64,000 nucleotides of DNA from contig NZ_LMDW01000015.1 in assembly GCF_001425205.1 (NCBI RefSeq), forward strand, positions 62,001 to 126,000, written 5' to 3'. Source of the DNA: Variovorax sp. Root411. Its GTDB lineage: Bacteria > Pseudomonadota > Gammaproteobacteria > Burkholderiales > Burkholderiaceae_C. The notes under the pieces are model-generated. The model saw only the letters and a list, made by a program, of their open reading frames with translations. It was not told where the DNA came from and did no database searches. Shown here in pieces: positions 35,995 through 45,673 of the stretch; the first letter of the stretch is position 1, and each line of letters begins with the position of its first letter. The position numbers and the translations under genes are program-made.

Positions 35995-36759
35995 TCAGGC
36001 GGCGAAACCACCATCGATGTTCAGGCTGGCGCCGGTCACGAACGCGGCTTCCGGGCTGGCCAGGTAGCCGACCATGCCGGCGATCTCTTCGGGGCGGGCA
36101 TGGCGGGCGAGCGCCATCAGGCCGTGCATGGCGGCGGCGTTGGGGCCGTCGACCGGGTTCATGTCGGTGTTGACCGGGCCCGGCTGCACGTTGTTGACCG
36201 TGATGCCGCGCGGACCGAGGTCGCGCGACAGGCCCTGCACCAGACCGACCAGCGCCGACTTGCTCATGGCATAGGCGCTGCCGCCGGGCCAGGGCATGCG
36301 CTCGGCGTTGGTGCTGCCGATGTTGATGATGCGCCCGCCCTCCCCCATGTGGCGCGAGGCCGCCTTGGCCGCGACGAACACGGCGCGCACGTTGACGTCG
36401 AGCGTCTTGTCGAAGTCCTCGAGCGAGAAGTCGTCGAGGGTGCCGCCGAGGAACACGCCGGCGTTGTTCACAAGGATGTCGATCTTGCCGAGCGCGCGGG
36501 CCGCTTCGTCGATGCCGGCGGTGAGCGCGGCGGCATCGGCGCTGTCGATCTTCAGCGCAAGGGCGCGGCCGCCTTCGGACTGGATGCTGCGCACCAATTC
36601 ATCGGCCGGGGCGCTGGAACTCGCGTAGCTGAAGGCCACGGCGGCGCCGTCGCGCACCAGCCGGCGCACGATGGCGGCGCCAATGCCGCGCGAACCGCCG
36701 GTGACGAAAGCGACCTTGCCGGCCAGGACGGGAGAAGAAGAAGCAGTGTTGGAGGCCAT
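35995..36759 (-). CDS. SDR family oxidoreductase
   Basis: A 254-residue classical SDR with TGGSRGIG (about residues 20-27), NNAG (about 98-101), catalytic Ser in NIGSTNAE, and SAYAMSK. C-terminal [12 protein letters not shown] is the usual end. Glucose/ribitol dehydrogenase-like; substrate unknown. Divergent from a LysR gene that probably regulates it. Confidence 0.92.
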   Translation of the reverse strand: MASNTASSSPVLAGKVAFVTGGSRGIGAAIVRRLVRDGAAVAFSYASSSAPADELVRSIQSEGGRALALKIDSADAAALTAGIDEAARALGKIDILVNNAGVFLGGTLDDFSLEDFDKTLDVNVRAVFVAAKAASRHMGEGGRIINIGSTNAERMPWPGGSAYAMSKSALVGLVQGLSRDLGPRGITVNNVQPGPVNTDMNPVDGPNAAAMHGLMALARHARPEEIAGMVGYLASPEAAFVTGASLNIDGGFAA

Positions 36760-36844
36760 GATTTTTCCGATCAGGTGGAGGAGGAAGGCCTTCAGTGTCG
36801 GCAATTCATTCCTGGGGCGGTAGCCGTCAATCGGCGCAATCAAA

Positions 36845-36861
36845 TTCAACCCGGAGTTGAA
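36845..36861. promoter_or_regulatory. Candidate LysR operator
   Basis: Perfect dyad TTCAAC-CCGGA-GTTGAA in the gap between the SDR and the divergent LysR gene, 21 bases before the LysR start. It is in the position of a LysR box. Confidence 0.5.
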
Positions 36862-36882
36862 GATGGGAATGACAATGCGGCA

Positions 36883-37809
36883 ATGGAACCGCTCAGTCAC
36901 CTCGAATCCTTCGTGCAGAGCGCCGAGGGCGGCAGCTTCTCGGCGGCGGCCCGGCGCCTGGGGCTGACGCCGGCGGCCGTGAGCAAGAACGTCGCGCGGC
37001 TCGAAGCGCGGCTGGGCGTGCGGCTGTTCCAGCGCAGCACGCGCCGCCTGACGCTGACCGAGGGCGGCGAGCGCTTCCTGGCGCAGATCGGCGGCGCGCT
37101 CGCCACGCTGCAGGAGGCGGTGGCCGGCATCGACAAGGACGACGGCCAGCCCGCCGGCACGCTGAAGGTGAGCATGGGCCAGGCCTTCGGGCGTGAGCAC
37201 GTGCTGCCGATGATGGGCGACTTTCTCGCGCGCTACCCGGCCATCCTGCCGGACTGGCATTTCGACAACCAGCAGGTCGACCTGGTGGGCGAGGGCTTCG
37301 ACGCGGCCATCGGCGGCGGCATCGAACTCTCGGCCGGGCTGATAGCGCGGGAGCTGGCGCGCATCCACGTGGTGGCCGTGGCATCGCCGCGCTACATGGA
37401 GGGGCGCGGGCGGCCCCGGCATCCCTCGGAGCTGGCGGCGCTCGACACGCTGCTGCGCCGCTCCTCGCCCACGGGCCGGCTGCGCAGCTGGACGCTTCGG
37501 CATGCGCGCGGCGAAGAGGCCACGGTGGATCTGCCTCGGCCGCGCGCGATCTTCAACGACCCCGAGGCCATCGCGCATGCGGCGCTGATGGGTCTGGGCG
37601 TGGCGATGCTGCCGATGCCCTTCGTGGAGCGCGGCCTGCGCAGCGGCGAGCTGCTGCGGCTGCTGCCCGAATGGCACCAGGACGCGGGCGCCGTGTGGCT
37701 CTACTACCCAAGCAAGAAGCTGCTGCCGCCGAAGACGCGCGTGTTCATCGACTTCGTGCTCGAACGTTTTCGCGACGAACGGTTTGCGCAACGGATGCAG
37801 GTGGCCTGA
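36883..37809 (+). CDS. LysR-family transcriptional regulator
   Basis: A 308-residue protein. N-terminal HTH: FVQSAEGGSFSAAARRLGLTPAAVSKNVARLE. The C-terminal effector domain has LKVSMGQAFGREHVLPMMGDF. Divergent from the SDR gene. ATG 36883 is the only start in frame near the HTH. Confidence 0.92.
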   Translation: MEPLSHLESFVQSAEGGSFSAAARRLGLTPAAVSKNVARLEARLGVRLFQRSTRRLTLTEGGERFLAQIGGALATLQEAVAGIDKDDGQPAGTLKVSMGQAFGREHVLPMMGDFLARYPAILPDWHFDNQQVDLVGEGFDAAIGGGIELSAGLIARELARIHVVAVASPRYMEGRGRPRHPSELAALDTLLRRSSPTGRLRSWTLRHARGEEATVDLPRPRAIFNDPEAIAHAALMGLGVAMLPMPFVERGLRSGELLRLLPEWHQDAGAVWLYYPSKKLLPPKTRVFIDFVLERFRDERFAQRMQVA

Positions 37810-37875
37810 GCGGCCTGCCGGCTCACGGGGTTTTCACCCGCGACGCCTGCGGCGCACCCCTGTACAAACGCGCGC

Positions 37876-38904
37876 ATGATTTCTTTCTTCTGCTCCTCCT
37901 TCCGGACCCATCGCCGCACCGCGCTGGCCGCTTCCGTTGCCACCGCCCTCACCCTGATGGCCGCTCCTTCGTGGGCCCAAGGCACCTGGCCGACCAAGCC
38001 CGTGCGCATCGTCGTGCCCTTCGCGGCCGGCGGCACCACCGACATCCTGGCGCGCGCCGTCGCGCCCGAGCTGTCGAAGGCCTTCGGCCAGCAGTTCATC
38101 GTGGACAACCGCGCGGGCGCGGGCGGCAACGTGGGCGCCGAGCTTGTGGCGCGCGCCCCGAACGACGGCTACACGCTGCTGATGGGCACGGTGGGCACGC
38201 ACGGCATCAACCGCGCGCTGTACCCCAAGCTGCCCTTCGACCCGATCAAGGACTTCGCGCCGATCACGCTGGTGGCCGCCGTGCCGAACGTGATGGAGAT
38301 GAACGCCGACAAGGCGAAGACGCTGAACATCCACAACGTGCAGGACTTCATCAAGTACGCCAAGGCCAACCCCGGCAAGCTGAACATGGCGTCGAGCGGC
38401 AGCGGAACGTCGATCCACCTCGCCGGTGAATTGTTCAAGAGCATGACGGGCACGTTCATGGCGCACATCCCGTACAAGGGCTCGGGCCCGGCGCTGCTGG
38501 ACATGGTGGGCGGCAACGCCGACGTCATGTTCGACAACCTGCCTTCGTCGATGGCGCAGATCAAGGCCGGCAAGCTCACCGCGCTGGCCGTGACGAGCGC
38601 GCAGCGTTCTCCCGCGCTGCCGGACATTCCCACGGTGGCTGAAGTGGGAGGCCCGTCGCTCAAGGGCTACGAGGCAAGCTCGTGGTTTGGGCTGCTGGCC
38701 CCGGCCGGCACCTCACCGGAGATCGTGAACCGCATCCAGCAGGAAGTTGCCAAGTCGCTGAGCACGCCGGCCATCAAGGAAAAGATGCTCGCGCAGGGCG
38801 CGATCCCGAGCGGGAATTCATCGGCCGACTTCGCGAAGCTCATTGCGAGCGAGCACGTGAAATGGGCGAAGGTAGTGAAGGACTCTGGCGCTAAAGTTGA
38901 CTAA
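37876..38904 (+). CDS. Bug-family tripartite tricarboxylate transporter binding protein
   Basis: A 342-residue protein with a long, basic signal peptide ending SWAQG (about residue 36). Family opening [23 protein letters not shown]; then [21 protein letters not shown]. Third such gene here, again with no TctAB neighbours. Codes for a periplasmic carboxylate binder, ligand unknown. Confidence 0.93.
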   Translation: MISFFCSSFRTHRRTALAASVATALTLMAAPSWAQGTWPTKPVRIVVPFAAGGTTDILARAVAPELSKAFGQQFIVDNRAGAGGNVGAELVARAPNDGYTLLMGTVGTHGINRALYPKLPFDPIKDFAPITLVAAVPNVMEMNADKAKTLNIHNVQDFIKYAKANPGKLNMASSGSGTSIHLAGELFKSMTGTFMAHIPYKGSGPALLDMVGGNADVMFDNLPSSMAQIKAGKLTALAVTSAQRSPALPDIPTVAEVGGPSLKGYEASSWFGLLAPAGTSPEIVNRIQQEVAKSLSTPAIKEKMLAQGAIPSGNSSADFAKLIASEHVKWAKVVKDSGAKVD

Positions 38905-39024
38905 CCCCCAGGCTTCGCGCACTTCGTGTCGCTAACGCCTACCCCCTTGCAGAGGGCAACGCCTGCGGCTCGGCAAAGCCGGTTCCGCGGCGTTTTCGCG
39001 ACTGGAACCGTTCGATCTAATCGA

Positions 39025-39348
39025 TCAGGTCTTCCAGGTCACGTCTTTCTTCTCCACCAGCGAATCCTTGAGCATGTGCAGCAACGGGATCGCACGCTGG
39101 TGCAGCCCGACATGCTGCTTCTCGGCCTCGCTGGCGTGGCCTTCGACGGCGTAGTCGTCGTTGTTGTGCGTGTTGGCGGCCTCGCGCGCCAGCGCGGCTT
39201 CGAGGGCCGCAATGGCGCCCGGAATCTGCTCGACCGTGATGATGCCTTGCGGCGCAACCGACTTGCCGACGATGTCGAACAACTGCCGGGCATGCACTTC
39301 GAGCATCACGAAGTCGGGAGAGGCTCGGGACTGGAATCGATAGAGCAT
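39025..39348 (-). CDS. DUF1840 family protein
   Basis: A 107-residue cytoplasmic protein, beginning LYRFQSRASPDFVMLEVHARQ in the way of DUF1840 (residues 2-22, given here by position). No known role. A GTG at 39363 overlaps the preceding stop and is the alternative start. It sits directly after the CFA-family gene. Confidence 0.85.
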   Translation of the reverse strand: MLYRFQSRASPDFVMLEVHARQLFDIVGKSVAPQGIITVEQIPGAIAALEAALAREAANTHNNDDYAVEGHASEAEKQHVGLHQRAIPLLHMLKDSLVEKKDVTWKT

Positions 39349-39359
39349 GGTGTTCTCAC

Positions 39360-40637
39360 TCACTTGTAGATGTAGTCACGGGCAAAAGGGTACACCGATT
39401 GCGCGCCGCGCAGAACGCCGTGTTCGACCTTGCCGTCGGGCCTGGTGGACAGCATCTGGTGCAGCGAGATCCAGCCCTGTTCGAAGCTCATGGCCGAGCC
39501 CGCGAGGTACAGGCGATAGGCGCGCAGCACGCGCTCGGCGTTCTCGCCCTGTCGGCCGCCGCCACGCTGCAGCACCTCGCGCGCCGCATCGAGCTGCGCC
39601 TCGAGCGCATCCGACCAGGCCCAGAGCGTGCGCGCATAGTGCGGGCGCAGGCTCTCGGTGTCGACCATCTCCAGGCCGGCCGCGGCCGTCTCGCGCAGCA
39701 CGTGCGTCACGTGCAGCAGTTCGCCGCCGGGGAAGATGTATTTCTCGATGAAGTCGCCCATGCCGGCGCCGAGCTGGCGGTAGTTGAGTTCACCCGAGGT
39801 GATGCCGTGGTTCATCACCAGGCCGCCCGGCTTCAGCAGCGAATGGATCTTGCGGAAGTAGGTCGGCATGTTGGCCGCGCCCACGTGCTCGAACATGCCG
39901 ACCGAGGAAATCTTGTCGAAAGGCTGGTCGACCGACAGTTCGCGGTAGTCGCGCAACTCGACGCGCACGCGGCCCTGCAGGCCCTTTTCCTCGATCAGCC
40001 GCTGCACGTAGGCGTGCTGGTTTTTCGACAGCGTGATGCCGGTGGCGTCCACGCCGTAATGCTCGGCCGCCCACAGCAGCAACGCGCCCCAGCCTGAGCC
40101 GACGTCGAGATAGCGCTCGCCCGGCCGGAGCATGAGCTTGCGGCAGATGTGGTCGAGCTTGGCTTCCTGCGCCTGCGCCAGCGTGAGATCGGGCGTACGG
40201 AAGTACGCACAGGAATAAACCCGGCGCGGGTCGAGCCACAGCGCGTAGAAGTCGTCGGACACGTCGTAGTGGAACTCGATCTGGGCCGCGTCCTTGCGCA
40301 GCGAATGCGAGCCGTGCGACTTGGCCATGTGCTGCAGGCGGCTCCACCAGCCGGTGTCGGTTTCGGCCGGGTTGCCGGGCAGCATGCCGACCGTGGCGTC
40401 GATCAGGTCGCGCATGGCCCCCTCGATCTGCACCTTGCCCTCGACATACGCCTCGCCGATGGCGCCCACCTGCCGCGCTGCCAGCTTGGCGAGCACCGCC
40501 CACTCCTTGAAGGCCAGCGTGACGCGGGCTCCCGCCTGGGCAACGCGCCGGCCATCGGGCAGTTCCAGCGCGATGGGGACAGGCAGCGAAGCCAGCTGCG
40601 ACTCGATCTTGGGTATCAAGTTTTGCATGGAGCCCAT
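39360..40637 (-). CDS. Cyclopropane-fatty-acyl-phospholipid synthase family methyltransferase
   Basis: A 425-residue protein. SAM-binding motif LDVGSGWGALLLWAAEHYG (about residues 178-196), then SVGMFEHVG. Preceding YDVSDDFYALWLD is the lipid-domain signature. In E. coli Cfa a Cys sits in the C-terminal YLLSCAGAF; here the aligned part reads YLAGSAMSF, so that Cys appears replaced by Ser (my alignment). Likely acts on unsaturated phospholipid chains, or methylates without cyclising. Confidence 0.88.
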   Translation of the reverse strand: MGSMQNLIPKIESQLASLPVPIALELPDGRRVAQAGARVTLAFKEWAVLAKLAARQVGAIGEAYVEGKVQIEGAMRDLIDATVGMLPGNPAETDTGWWSRLQHMAKSHGSHSLRKDAAQIEFHYDVSDDFYALWLDPRRVYSCAYFRTPDLTLAQAQEAKLDHICRKLMLRPGERYLDVGSGWGALLLWAAEHYGVDATGITLSKNQHAYVQRLIEEKGLQGRVRVELRDYRELSVDQPFDKISSVGMFEHVGAANMPTYFRKIHSLLKPGGLVMNHGITSGELNYRQLGAGMGDFIEKYIFPGGELLHVTHVLRETAAAGLEMVDTESLRPHYARTLWAWSDALEAQLDAAREVLQRGGGRQGENAERVLRAYRLYLAGSAMSFEQGWISLHQMLSTRPDGKVEHGVLRGAQSVYPFARDYIYK

Positions 40638-40723
40638 GGTATTGATTTTTCAAAGTTTTTGCATGACTGCCCGTGTCGGCCGAAGCCGCGACCCGCGTGC
40701 CGGATGGTCGTTACGAATCGGCA

Positions 40724-40751
40724 TTGACAGCAGATCGTTTATGTCTAAACT
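40724..40751 (+). promoter_or_regulatory. Promoter and candidate MarR operator for the catabolic operon
   Basis: TTGACA at 40724-40729, 16 bases, then TAAACT at 40746-40751. The dyad GTTTA-TGTC-TAAAC (40737-40750) covers the -10 region. The start codon is at 40760, so a start of transcription about 7 bases past the -10 would give almost no leader. Confidence 0.65.
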
Positions 40752-40759
40752 ATTGAACC

Positions 40760-43135
40760 ATGAACAGCCTCAGCCCGGTCAAACCCGCTCCCGCCTCGGA
40801 CCTCCAACGCATCCTGTGCATCGGCGGCGGGCCGGCAGGCCTGTACTTCGCCCTGTTGATGAAGGCGCGCAACCCCGCGCTGCAGATCACGGTGGTGGAA
40901 CGCAACCGCCCCTTCGACACCTTCGGCTGGGGCGTGGTGCTCAGCGACCAGACGCTGGGCAACCTGCGCGCGGCCGATGCGCCGACCGCGGCGCTGATCG
41001 GCAACGAGTTCCATCACTGGGACGACATTCAGGTGTTCTTCAAGGGCCGCCAGGTGCGCTCGGGCGGCCACGGCTTCTGCGGCATCGGCCGCAAGCGGCT
41101 GCTGAACATCCTGCAGGAGCGCTGCCTCGAACTCGGTGTGGAACTGGTCTTCGAGACCGATGCCACCGACGACCAGGCGATCGCCGCGCAGCACAACGCC
41201 GACCTCGTGATTGCCAGCGACGGCCTCAACAGCCGCATCCGCCAGCGCTACGCCGACGTGTTCAAGCCCGACGTCGACCTGCGCAACTGCCGCTTCGTGT
41301 GGCTGGGCACGCACCAGACCTTCGACGCCTTCACCTTCGCCTTCGAACAGACCGAGCACGGCTGGTTCCAGGCCCATGCCTACCAGTTCGATGACAAGAC
41401 CTCGACCTTCATCGTGGAGACGCCCGAGGCCGTGTGGAAGGCCCACGGCCTCGACCAGATGGAACAGCCCGAGGCCGTCGCCTTCTGCGAGAAGCTCTTC
41501 GCCAAGTACCTGGGCGGCCACCCACTCATCAGCAACGCCACGCACCTGCGCGGCTCGGCCAACTGGATCCGCTTTCCGCGCGTGGTGTGCGAGCGCTGGA
41601 CGCATCGCATCGACGTCGAGGGCCGCTCGGTGCCCGTGGTGCTGATGGGCGACGCCGCGCACACGGCGCACTTCTCGATCGGCTCGGGCACCAAGCTCGC
41701 ACTGGAAGACGCGATCGACCTGGCCAACGAGTTCGCGCAGGGCGGCACGGTCGACCATGTGCTCGAGGGCTACGAGGCGCGCCGCAGCGTCGAGGTGCTG
41801 AAGATCCAGAACGCCGCGCGCAACTCCACCGAATGGTTCGAGAACGTGCCGCGCTACACGGGCATGCAGATCGAGCAGTTCGCCTACTCGCTGCTCACGC
41901 GTTCGCAGCGCATCAGCCACGAGAACCTGCGCGTGCGCGACACGCAATGGCTCGGCGGCTACGAGCAGTGGCTCGCGGGCGGCAAGGCGATGGCGCCGAT
42001 GCTCATGCCGTACAAGGTGCGCGGGCTCACGCTGAAGAACCGCATCCTCGTGTCGCCGATGGCCACCTACAGCGCGGTCGACGGTGTGCCGCAAGACTTC
42101 CTGCTGGTGCACCTGGGCGCACGTGCGCTCGGCGGCGCGGCGATGGTGTTCGTCGAGATGACGAGCCCGACGCCCGAAGGCCGCATCACGCCGGCGTGCA
42201 CCGGCCTGTACAACGACGCGCAGCAGGCAGCCTTCAAGCGCATCGTCGATTTCGTGCACACGCAGTCGAGTGCGAAGATCGCGATGCAGCTCGGCCACAG
42301 CGGTCCCAAGGGCTCGACCCGCGTGGGCTGGGAAGGCTCCGATGAACCGCTCGAAAGCGGCAACTGGCCGGTGCTCGGCGCGAGCGCGCTGCCCTACGGC
42401 GAACAGAACCAGTTGCCCGCGGCGATCACCCGCGCCGAGATGGACACGCTGCGCGACCAGTTCGTCGACTCGACGCGCCGCGCTGTCGAATGCGGCTTCG
42501 ACTGGCTCGAGCTGCACTGCGCGCACGGCTACCTGCTGTCGGCCTTCATCAGCCCGCTCACCAACCTGCGCACCGACGAATACGGCGGCGACATCGAGGC
42601 GCGCTGCCGCTACCCGCTAGAAGTGTTCCGTGCCATGCGCGCCGTGTGGCCCGCCGACAAGCCGATGAGCGTGCGCATCTCCGCGCACGACTGGGCGCCC
42701 GGAGGCAACACCGATGCCGATGCGATCGTGGTCGCACGCCTCTTCAAGGAAGCCGGCGCCGACTTCATCGATGTGTCGTCGGGCCAGACCACGCGCGCCG
42801 CGAAGCCGGTGTACGGGCGCATGTACCAGACGCCGTTCTCCGATCGAATCCGCAACGAGGTCGGCATCTCGACCATCGCCGTGGGCGCCATCACAGACGC
42901 CGACCAGGCCAACAGCATCATTGCCGCCGGCCGCGCCGACCTCTGCGCCGTGGCCCGCCCGCACCTCGCCGACCCGGCGTGGACGCTGCACGAGGCCGCC
43001 AAGCTGCAGAGCCGCGACGTCGACTGGCCCAAGCAGTACCTGAGCGGGCGCGACCAGATGTACCGCGAGATCGCGAAGCAGCAGCAGATGGCCGCGGCTG
43101 CGATCGCCACGCAGAGCAGCGAGGAGACACACTGA
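40760..43135 (+). CDS. Bifunctional flavin monooxygenase / Old Yellow Enzyme-like reductase (2-aminobenzoyl-CoA or salicylyl-CoA type)
   Basis: A 791-residue fusion. Residues 1-400 form an FAD aromatic hydroxylase with GGGPAGL near residue 22 and [14 protein letters not shown] (about 295). From about 412 an Old Yellow Enzyme-type TIM barrel begins ([19 protein letters not shown]), with active-site LHCAHGYL near 585. This domain order is that known for 2-aminobenzoyl-CoA monooxygenase/reductase, and salicylyl-CoA 5-hydroxylase homologues are related. No ribosome-binding site precedes the ATG. Confidence 0.9.
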   Translation: MNSLSPVKPAPASDLQRILCIGGGPAGLYFALLMKARNPALQITVVERNRPFDTFGWGVVLSDQTLGNLRAADAPTAALIGNEFHHWDDIQVFFKGRQVRSGGHGFCGIGRKRLLNILQERCLELGVELVFETDATDDQAIAAQHNADLVIASDGLNSRIRQRYADVFKPDVDLRNCRFVWLGTHQTFDAFTFAFEQTEHGWFQAHAYQFDDKTSTFIVETPEAVWKAHGLDQMEQPEAVAFCEKLFAKYLGGHPLISNATHLRGSANWIRFPRVVCERWTHRIDVEGRSVPVVLMGDAAHTAHFSIGSGTKLALEDAIDLANEFAQGGTVDHVLEGYEARRSVEVLKIQNAARNSTEWFENVPRYTGMQIEQFAYSLLTRSQRISHENLRVRDTQWLGGYEQWLAGGKAMAPMLMPYKVRGLTLKNRILVSPMATYSAVDGVPQDFLLVHLGARALGGAAMVFVEMTSPTPEGRITPACTGLYNDAQQAAFKRIVDFVHTQSSAKIAMQLGHSGPKGSTRVGWEGSDEPLESGNWPVLGASALPYGEQNQLPAAITRAEMDTLRDQFVDSTRRAVECGFDWLELHCAHGYLLSAFISPLTNLRTDEYGGDIEARCRYPLEVFRAMRAVWPADKPMSVRISAHDWAPGGNTDADAIVVARLFKEAGADFIDVSSGQTTRAAKPVYGRMYQTPFSDRIRNEVGISTIAVGAITDADQANSIIAAGRADLCAVARPHLADPAWTLHEAAKLQSRDVDWPKQYLSGRDQMYREIAKQQQMAAAAIATQSSEETH

Positions 43136-43136
43136 C

Positions 43137-43619
43137 ATGGACCTCGAAGCACGCGCGCACAGCGAGCACCCCGAAGCGCTGCGGCTCTGGCTGCGGCTCC
43201 TGACCTGCACCCAGCTCATCGAGAAGCAGGTGCGCAACGAACTGCGCTCGCAGTTCGCCACCACGCTGCCACGCTTCGACCTGATGTCGCAACTCGAACG
43301 CTCGCCCGATGGGCTGAAGATGAACGAACTCTCGCGCCGCATGATGGTGACGGGCGGCAACGTGACCGGCATCACCGACCAGCTCGTGGCCGAAGGACTG
43401 GTCGAGCGAATCAACGTCGAGGGCGACCGGCGCGCGTGGCGCGTGCGGCTCACCGCGCGCGGGCGCAAGCTCTTCAACGAGATGGCGCAGCAGCATGAAG
43501 ACTGGATCGTCGAGGCCTTCGCGGGCCTCAGCGGCAAGGAGATCGCGCAGCTTCACAAGCTGCTCGGCAAGGTCAAGCAACACTCACACAACCAACTATT
43601 GATGGCGGAGACCGAATGA
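43137..43619 (+). CDS. MarR-family regulator of the catabolic operon
   Basis: A 160-residue winged-helix protein: [37 protein letters not shown] with the recognition helix. It begins 1 base after the upstream stop and overlaps the hydratase start (ATGA). Such repressors are usually released by CoA thioester or aromatic ligands. The dyad at 40737-40750 is its probable target. Confidence 0.92.
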   Translation: MDLEARAHSEHPEALRLWLRLLTCTQLIEKQVRNELRSQFATTLPRFDLMSQLERSPDGLKMNELSRRMMVTGGNVTGITDQLVAEGLVERINVEGDRRAWRVRLTARGRKLFNEMAQQHEDWIVEAFAGLSGKEIAQLHKLLGKVKQHSHNQLLMAETE

Positions 43620-44470
43620 AGCACTACATCGGCGCAGGCAACCCCATGCGCGCGCAATTCAAGGCGAAGGCGGCCTACAAGGCCGAGCACTTCGCGTGGA
43701 GTTTTGAAGCCGGTGTCGGCACCATCACGCTGAATCGGCCCGAGCGCAAGAACCCGCTGACCTTCGACTCGTACGCCGAACTGCGCGACCTGTTCCGCTC
43801 GCTGGCCTACGCCACCGACGTGAAGGTCATCGTCGTGACCGGCGCGGGCGGCAACTTCTGCTCAGGCGGCGACGTGCACGAGATCATCGGTCCGCTGACC
43901 GGCATGCGCATGCCCGAGCTGCTGGAGTTCACGCGCATGACAGGCGACCTGGTGAAGGCGATCCGCGCCTGCCCGCAACCGATCGTCGGCGCCATCGACG
44001 GCGTGTGCGCCGGTGCCGGCGCGATGATCGCGCTGGCCTGCGACCTGCGTTATGGCTCGCCGGCCACGCGCACCGCATTCCTCTTCACGCGAGTTGGACT
44101 TGCCGGTGCAGACATGGGTGCCTGTGCGCTACTGCCGCGTGTGATCGGCCAGGGCCGTGCCTCGGAGCTGCTGTTCACCGGCCGCGCAATGACCGCGCAG
44201 GAAGGCCATGCCTGGGGCTTCTTCAACGCGCTGCACGAAAGCGATGCGCTGCTCAAGGCCGCCACCAAGGTGGCGCGTGACCTGGCGGAAGGTCCTACCT
44301 TCGCGCACGGCATGACCAAGACCATGCTGGCGCAGGAATGGTCCATGACCATCGATCAGGCCATCGAGGCCGAAGCGCAGGCGCAAGCGATCTGCATGCA
44401 GACTGAAGACTTCAAGCGGGCGTACGAGGCCTTTGCGGCCAAGCGCAAGCCCGTATTTGGCGGGGACTGA
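43616..44470 (+). CDS. Enoyl-CoA hydratase/isomerase family protein
   Basis: A 284-residue crotonase-fold protein. Contains the first oxyanion-hole segment [12 protein letters not shown] and the second [19 protein letters not shown]. Expected to hydrate an unsaturated acyl-CoA ring intermediate. Translational overlap with MarR. An internal ATG at 43646 is an alternative start. Confidence 0.92.
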   Translation: MKHYIGAGNPMRAQFKAKAAYKAEHFAWSFEAGVGTITLNRPERKNPLTFDSYAELRDLFRSLAYATDVKVIVVTGAGGNFCSGGDVHEIIGPLTGMRMPELLEFTRMTGDLVKAIRACPQPIVGAIDGVCAGAGAMIALACDLRYGSPATRTAFLFTRVGLAGADMGACALLPRVIGQGRASELLFTGRAMTAQEGHAWGFFNALHESDALLKAATKVARDLAEGPTFAHGMTKTMLAQEWSMTIDQAIEAEAQAQAICMQTEDFKRAYEAFAAKRKPVFGGD

Positions 44471-44474
44471 AGCC

Positions 44475-45668
44475 ATGATGACGAAGATTCCTGCACCGCC
44501 TTCGACGGCGCATCTGGCGCTGCCATTCTTCGATGACCCACATCGCGCACTGGCCGATGGCCTGCTGCCCTGGGCCGCCGCACAGGAAGTGGACGAGCGC
44601 GACGACCGCGCGGCGTGCCGGGACTGGGTGAAGCGGCTCGGCGACGGCGGCTGGCTGCGCTATGCCGTGCCCGGCAGCGCTGGCGGTGCGCTCGAGCGCC
44701 TCGATTCGCGTGCACTCGTGCTGCTGCGCGAGACGCTGGCCTTCCATTCGCCGCTCGCCGACTTTGCCTTCGCCATGCAGGGTCTCGGCAGCGGTGCGAT
44801 CACGCTCGCTGGCACGCCGGAACAGCATGCAAGCTACCTGACGGCCGTGGCGAGGGGCAGCAAGATCGCGGCCTTCGCGCTCAGCGAACCCGAGGCAGGC
44901 TCCGACGTGGGTGCAATGGCCATGCGCGCCGAAGCGACCTCCGACGGCTGGCGCCTGAATGGCGAGAAGACCTGGATCAGCAACGGCGGCATCGCCGATT
45001 TCTACTGCGTGTTCGCGAAGACCGATCCCACGGGCGGCACGCGCGGCATCACGGCATTCATCGTCGACGCGACGACGCCCGGCCTCGACACCTCCGCGCA
45101 CATCGACGTGATGGCACCGCATCCGCTCGCCACGCTGCGCTTCGAGAACTGCATCGTGCCGCGCACGGCGCAGCTCGGCGAACTCAACGGCGGCTTCAAG
45201 CTCGCGATGCGCACGCTCGACATCTTCCGCGCCTCGGTGGCGGCGGCAGCGCTCGGCATGGGTCGTCGCGCACTGGCCGAAGCCATCTCGCATTCGAAGA
45301 ACCGGCGCATGTTCGGCCAGACGCTCGCCGACTTCCAGCTCACGCAGGCCAAGCTCGGCGAGATGGCCGCGCTGATCGACAGCGCGGCGCTGCTCACCTA
45401 CCGCGCCGCATGGATGCGCGATGACGCCGAGCAGCGCGGCGCGCCTGCGGTCGGCGATGTGTCGGCCGCTGCCGCGATGGCCAAGATGTGCGCCACCGAG
45501 AACGCCAGCCGCGTGATCGACATGGCACTGCAGATGCACGGCGGCCTCGGCGTGAAGGTTGGCACGAAGATCGAGAGCCTCTACCGCGACATCCGCTCGC
45601 TGCGCATCTACGAAGGCGCGACGGAGGTTCAACAACTGATCATTGGCAAATCCGTTCTGCGGGGATAA
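44475..45668 (+). CDS. Acyl-CoA dehydrogenase
   Basis: A 397-residue flavoenzyme. It has FALSEPEAGSDVGAM (about residues 135-149), TWISNGG, and the C-terminal MHGGLGVKVGTKIESLYRD and YEGATEVQ, where the Glu is in the position of the catalytic base. Oxidises the CoA ester to an enoyl-CoA. Four bases from the hydratase stop. Confidence 0.93.
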   Translation: MMTKIPAPPSTAHLALPFFDDPHRALADGLLPWAAAQEVDERDDRAACRDWVKRLGDGGWLRYAVPGSAGGALERLDSRALVLLRETLAFHSPLADFAFAMQGLGSGAITLAGTPEQHASYLTAVARGSKIAAFALSEPEAGSDVGAMAMRAEATSDGWRLNGEKTWISNGGIADFYCVFAKTDPTGGTRGITAFIVDATTPGLDTSAHIDVMAPHPLATLRFENCIVPRTAQLGELNGGFKLAMRTLDIFRASVAAAALGMGRRALAEAISHSKNRRMFGQTLADFQLTQAKLGEMAALIDSAALLTYRAAWMRDDAEQRGAPAVGDVSAAAAMAKMCATENASRVIDMALQMHGGLGVKVGTKIESLYRDIRSLRIYEGATEVQQLIIGKSVLRG

Positions 45669-45673
45669 ATACC

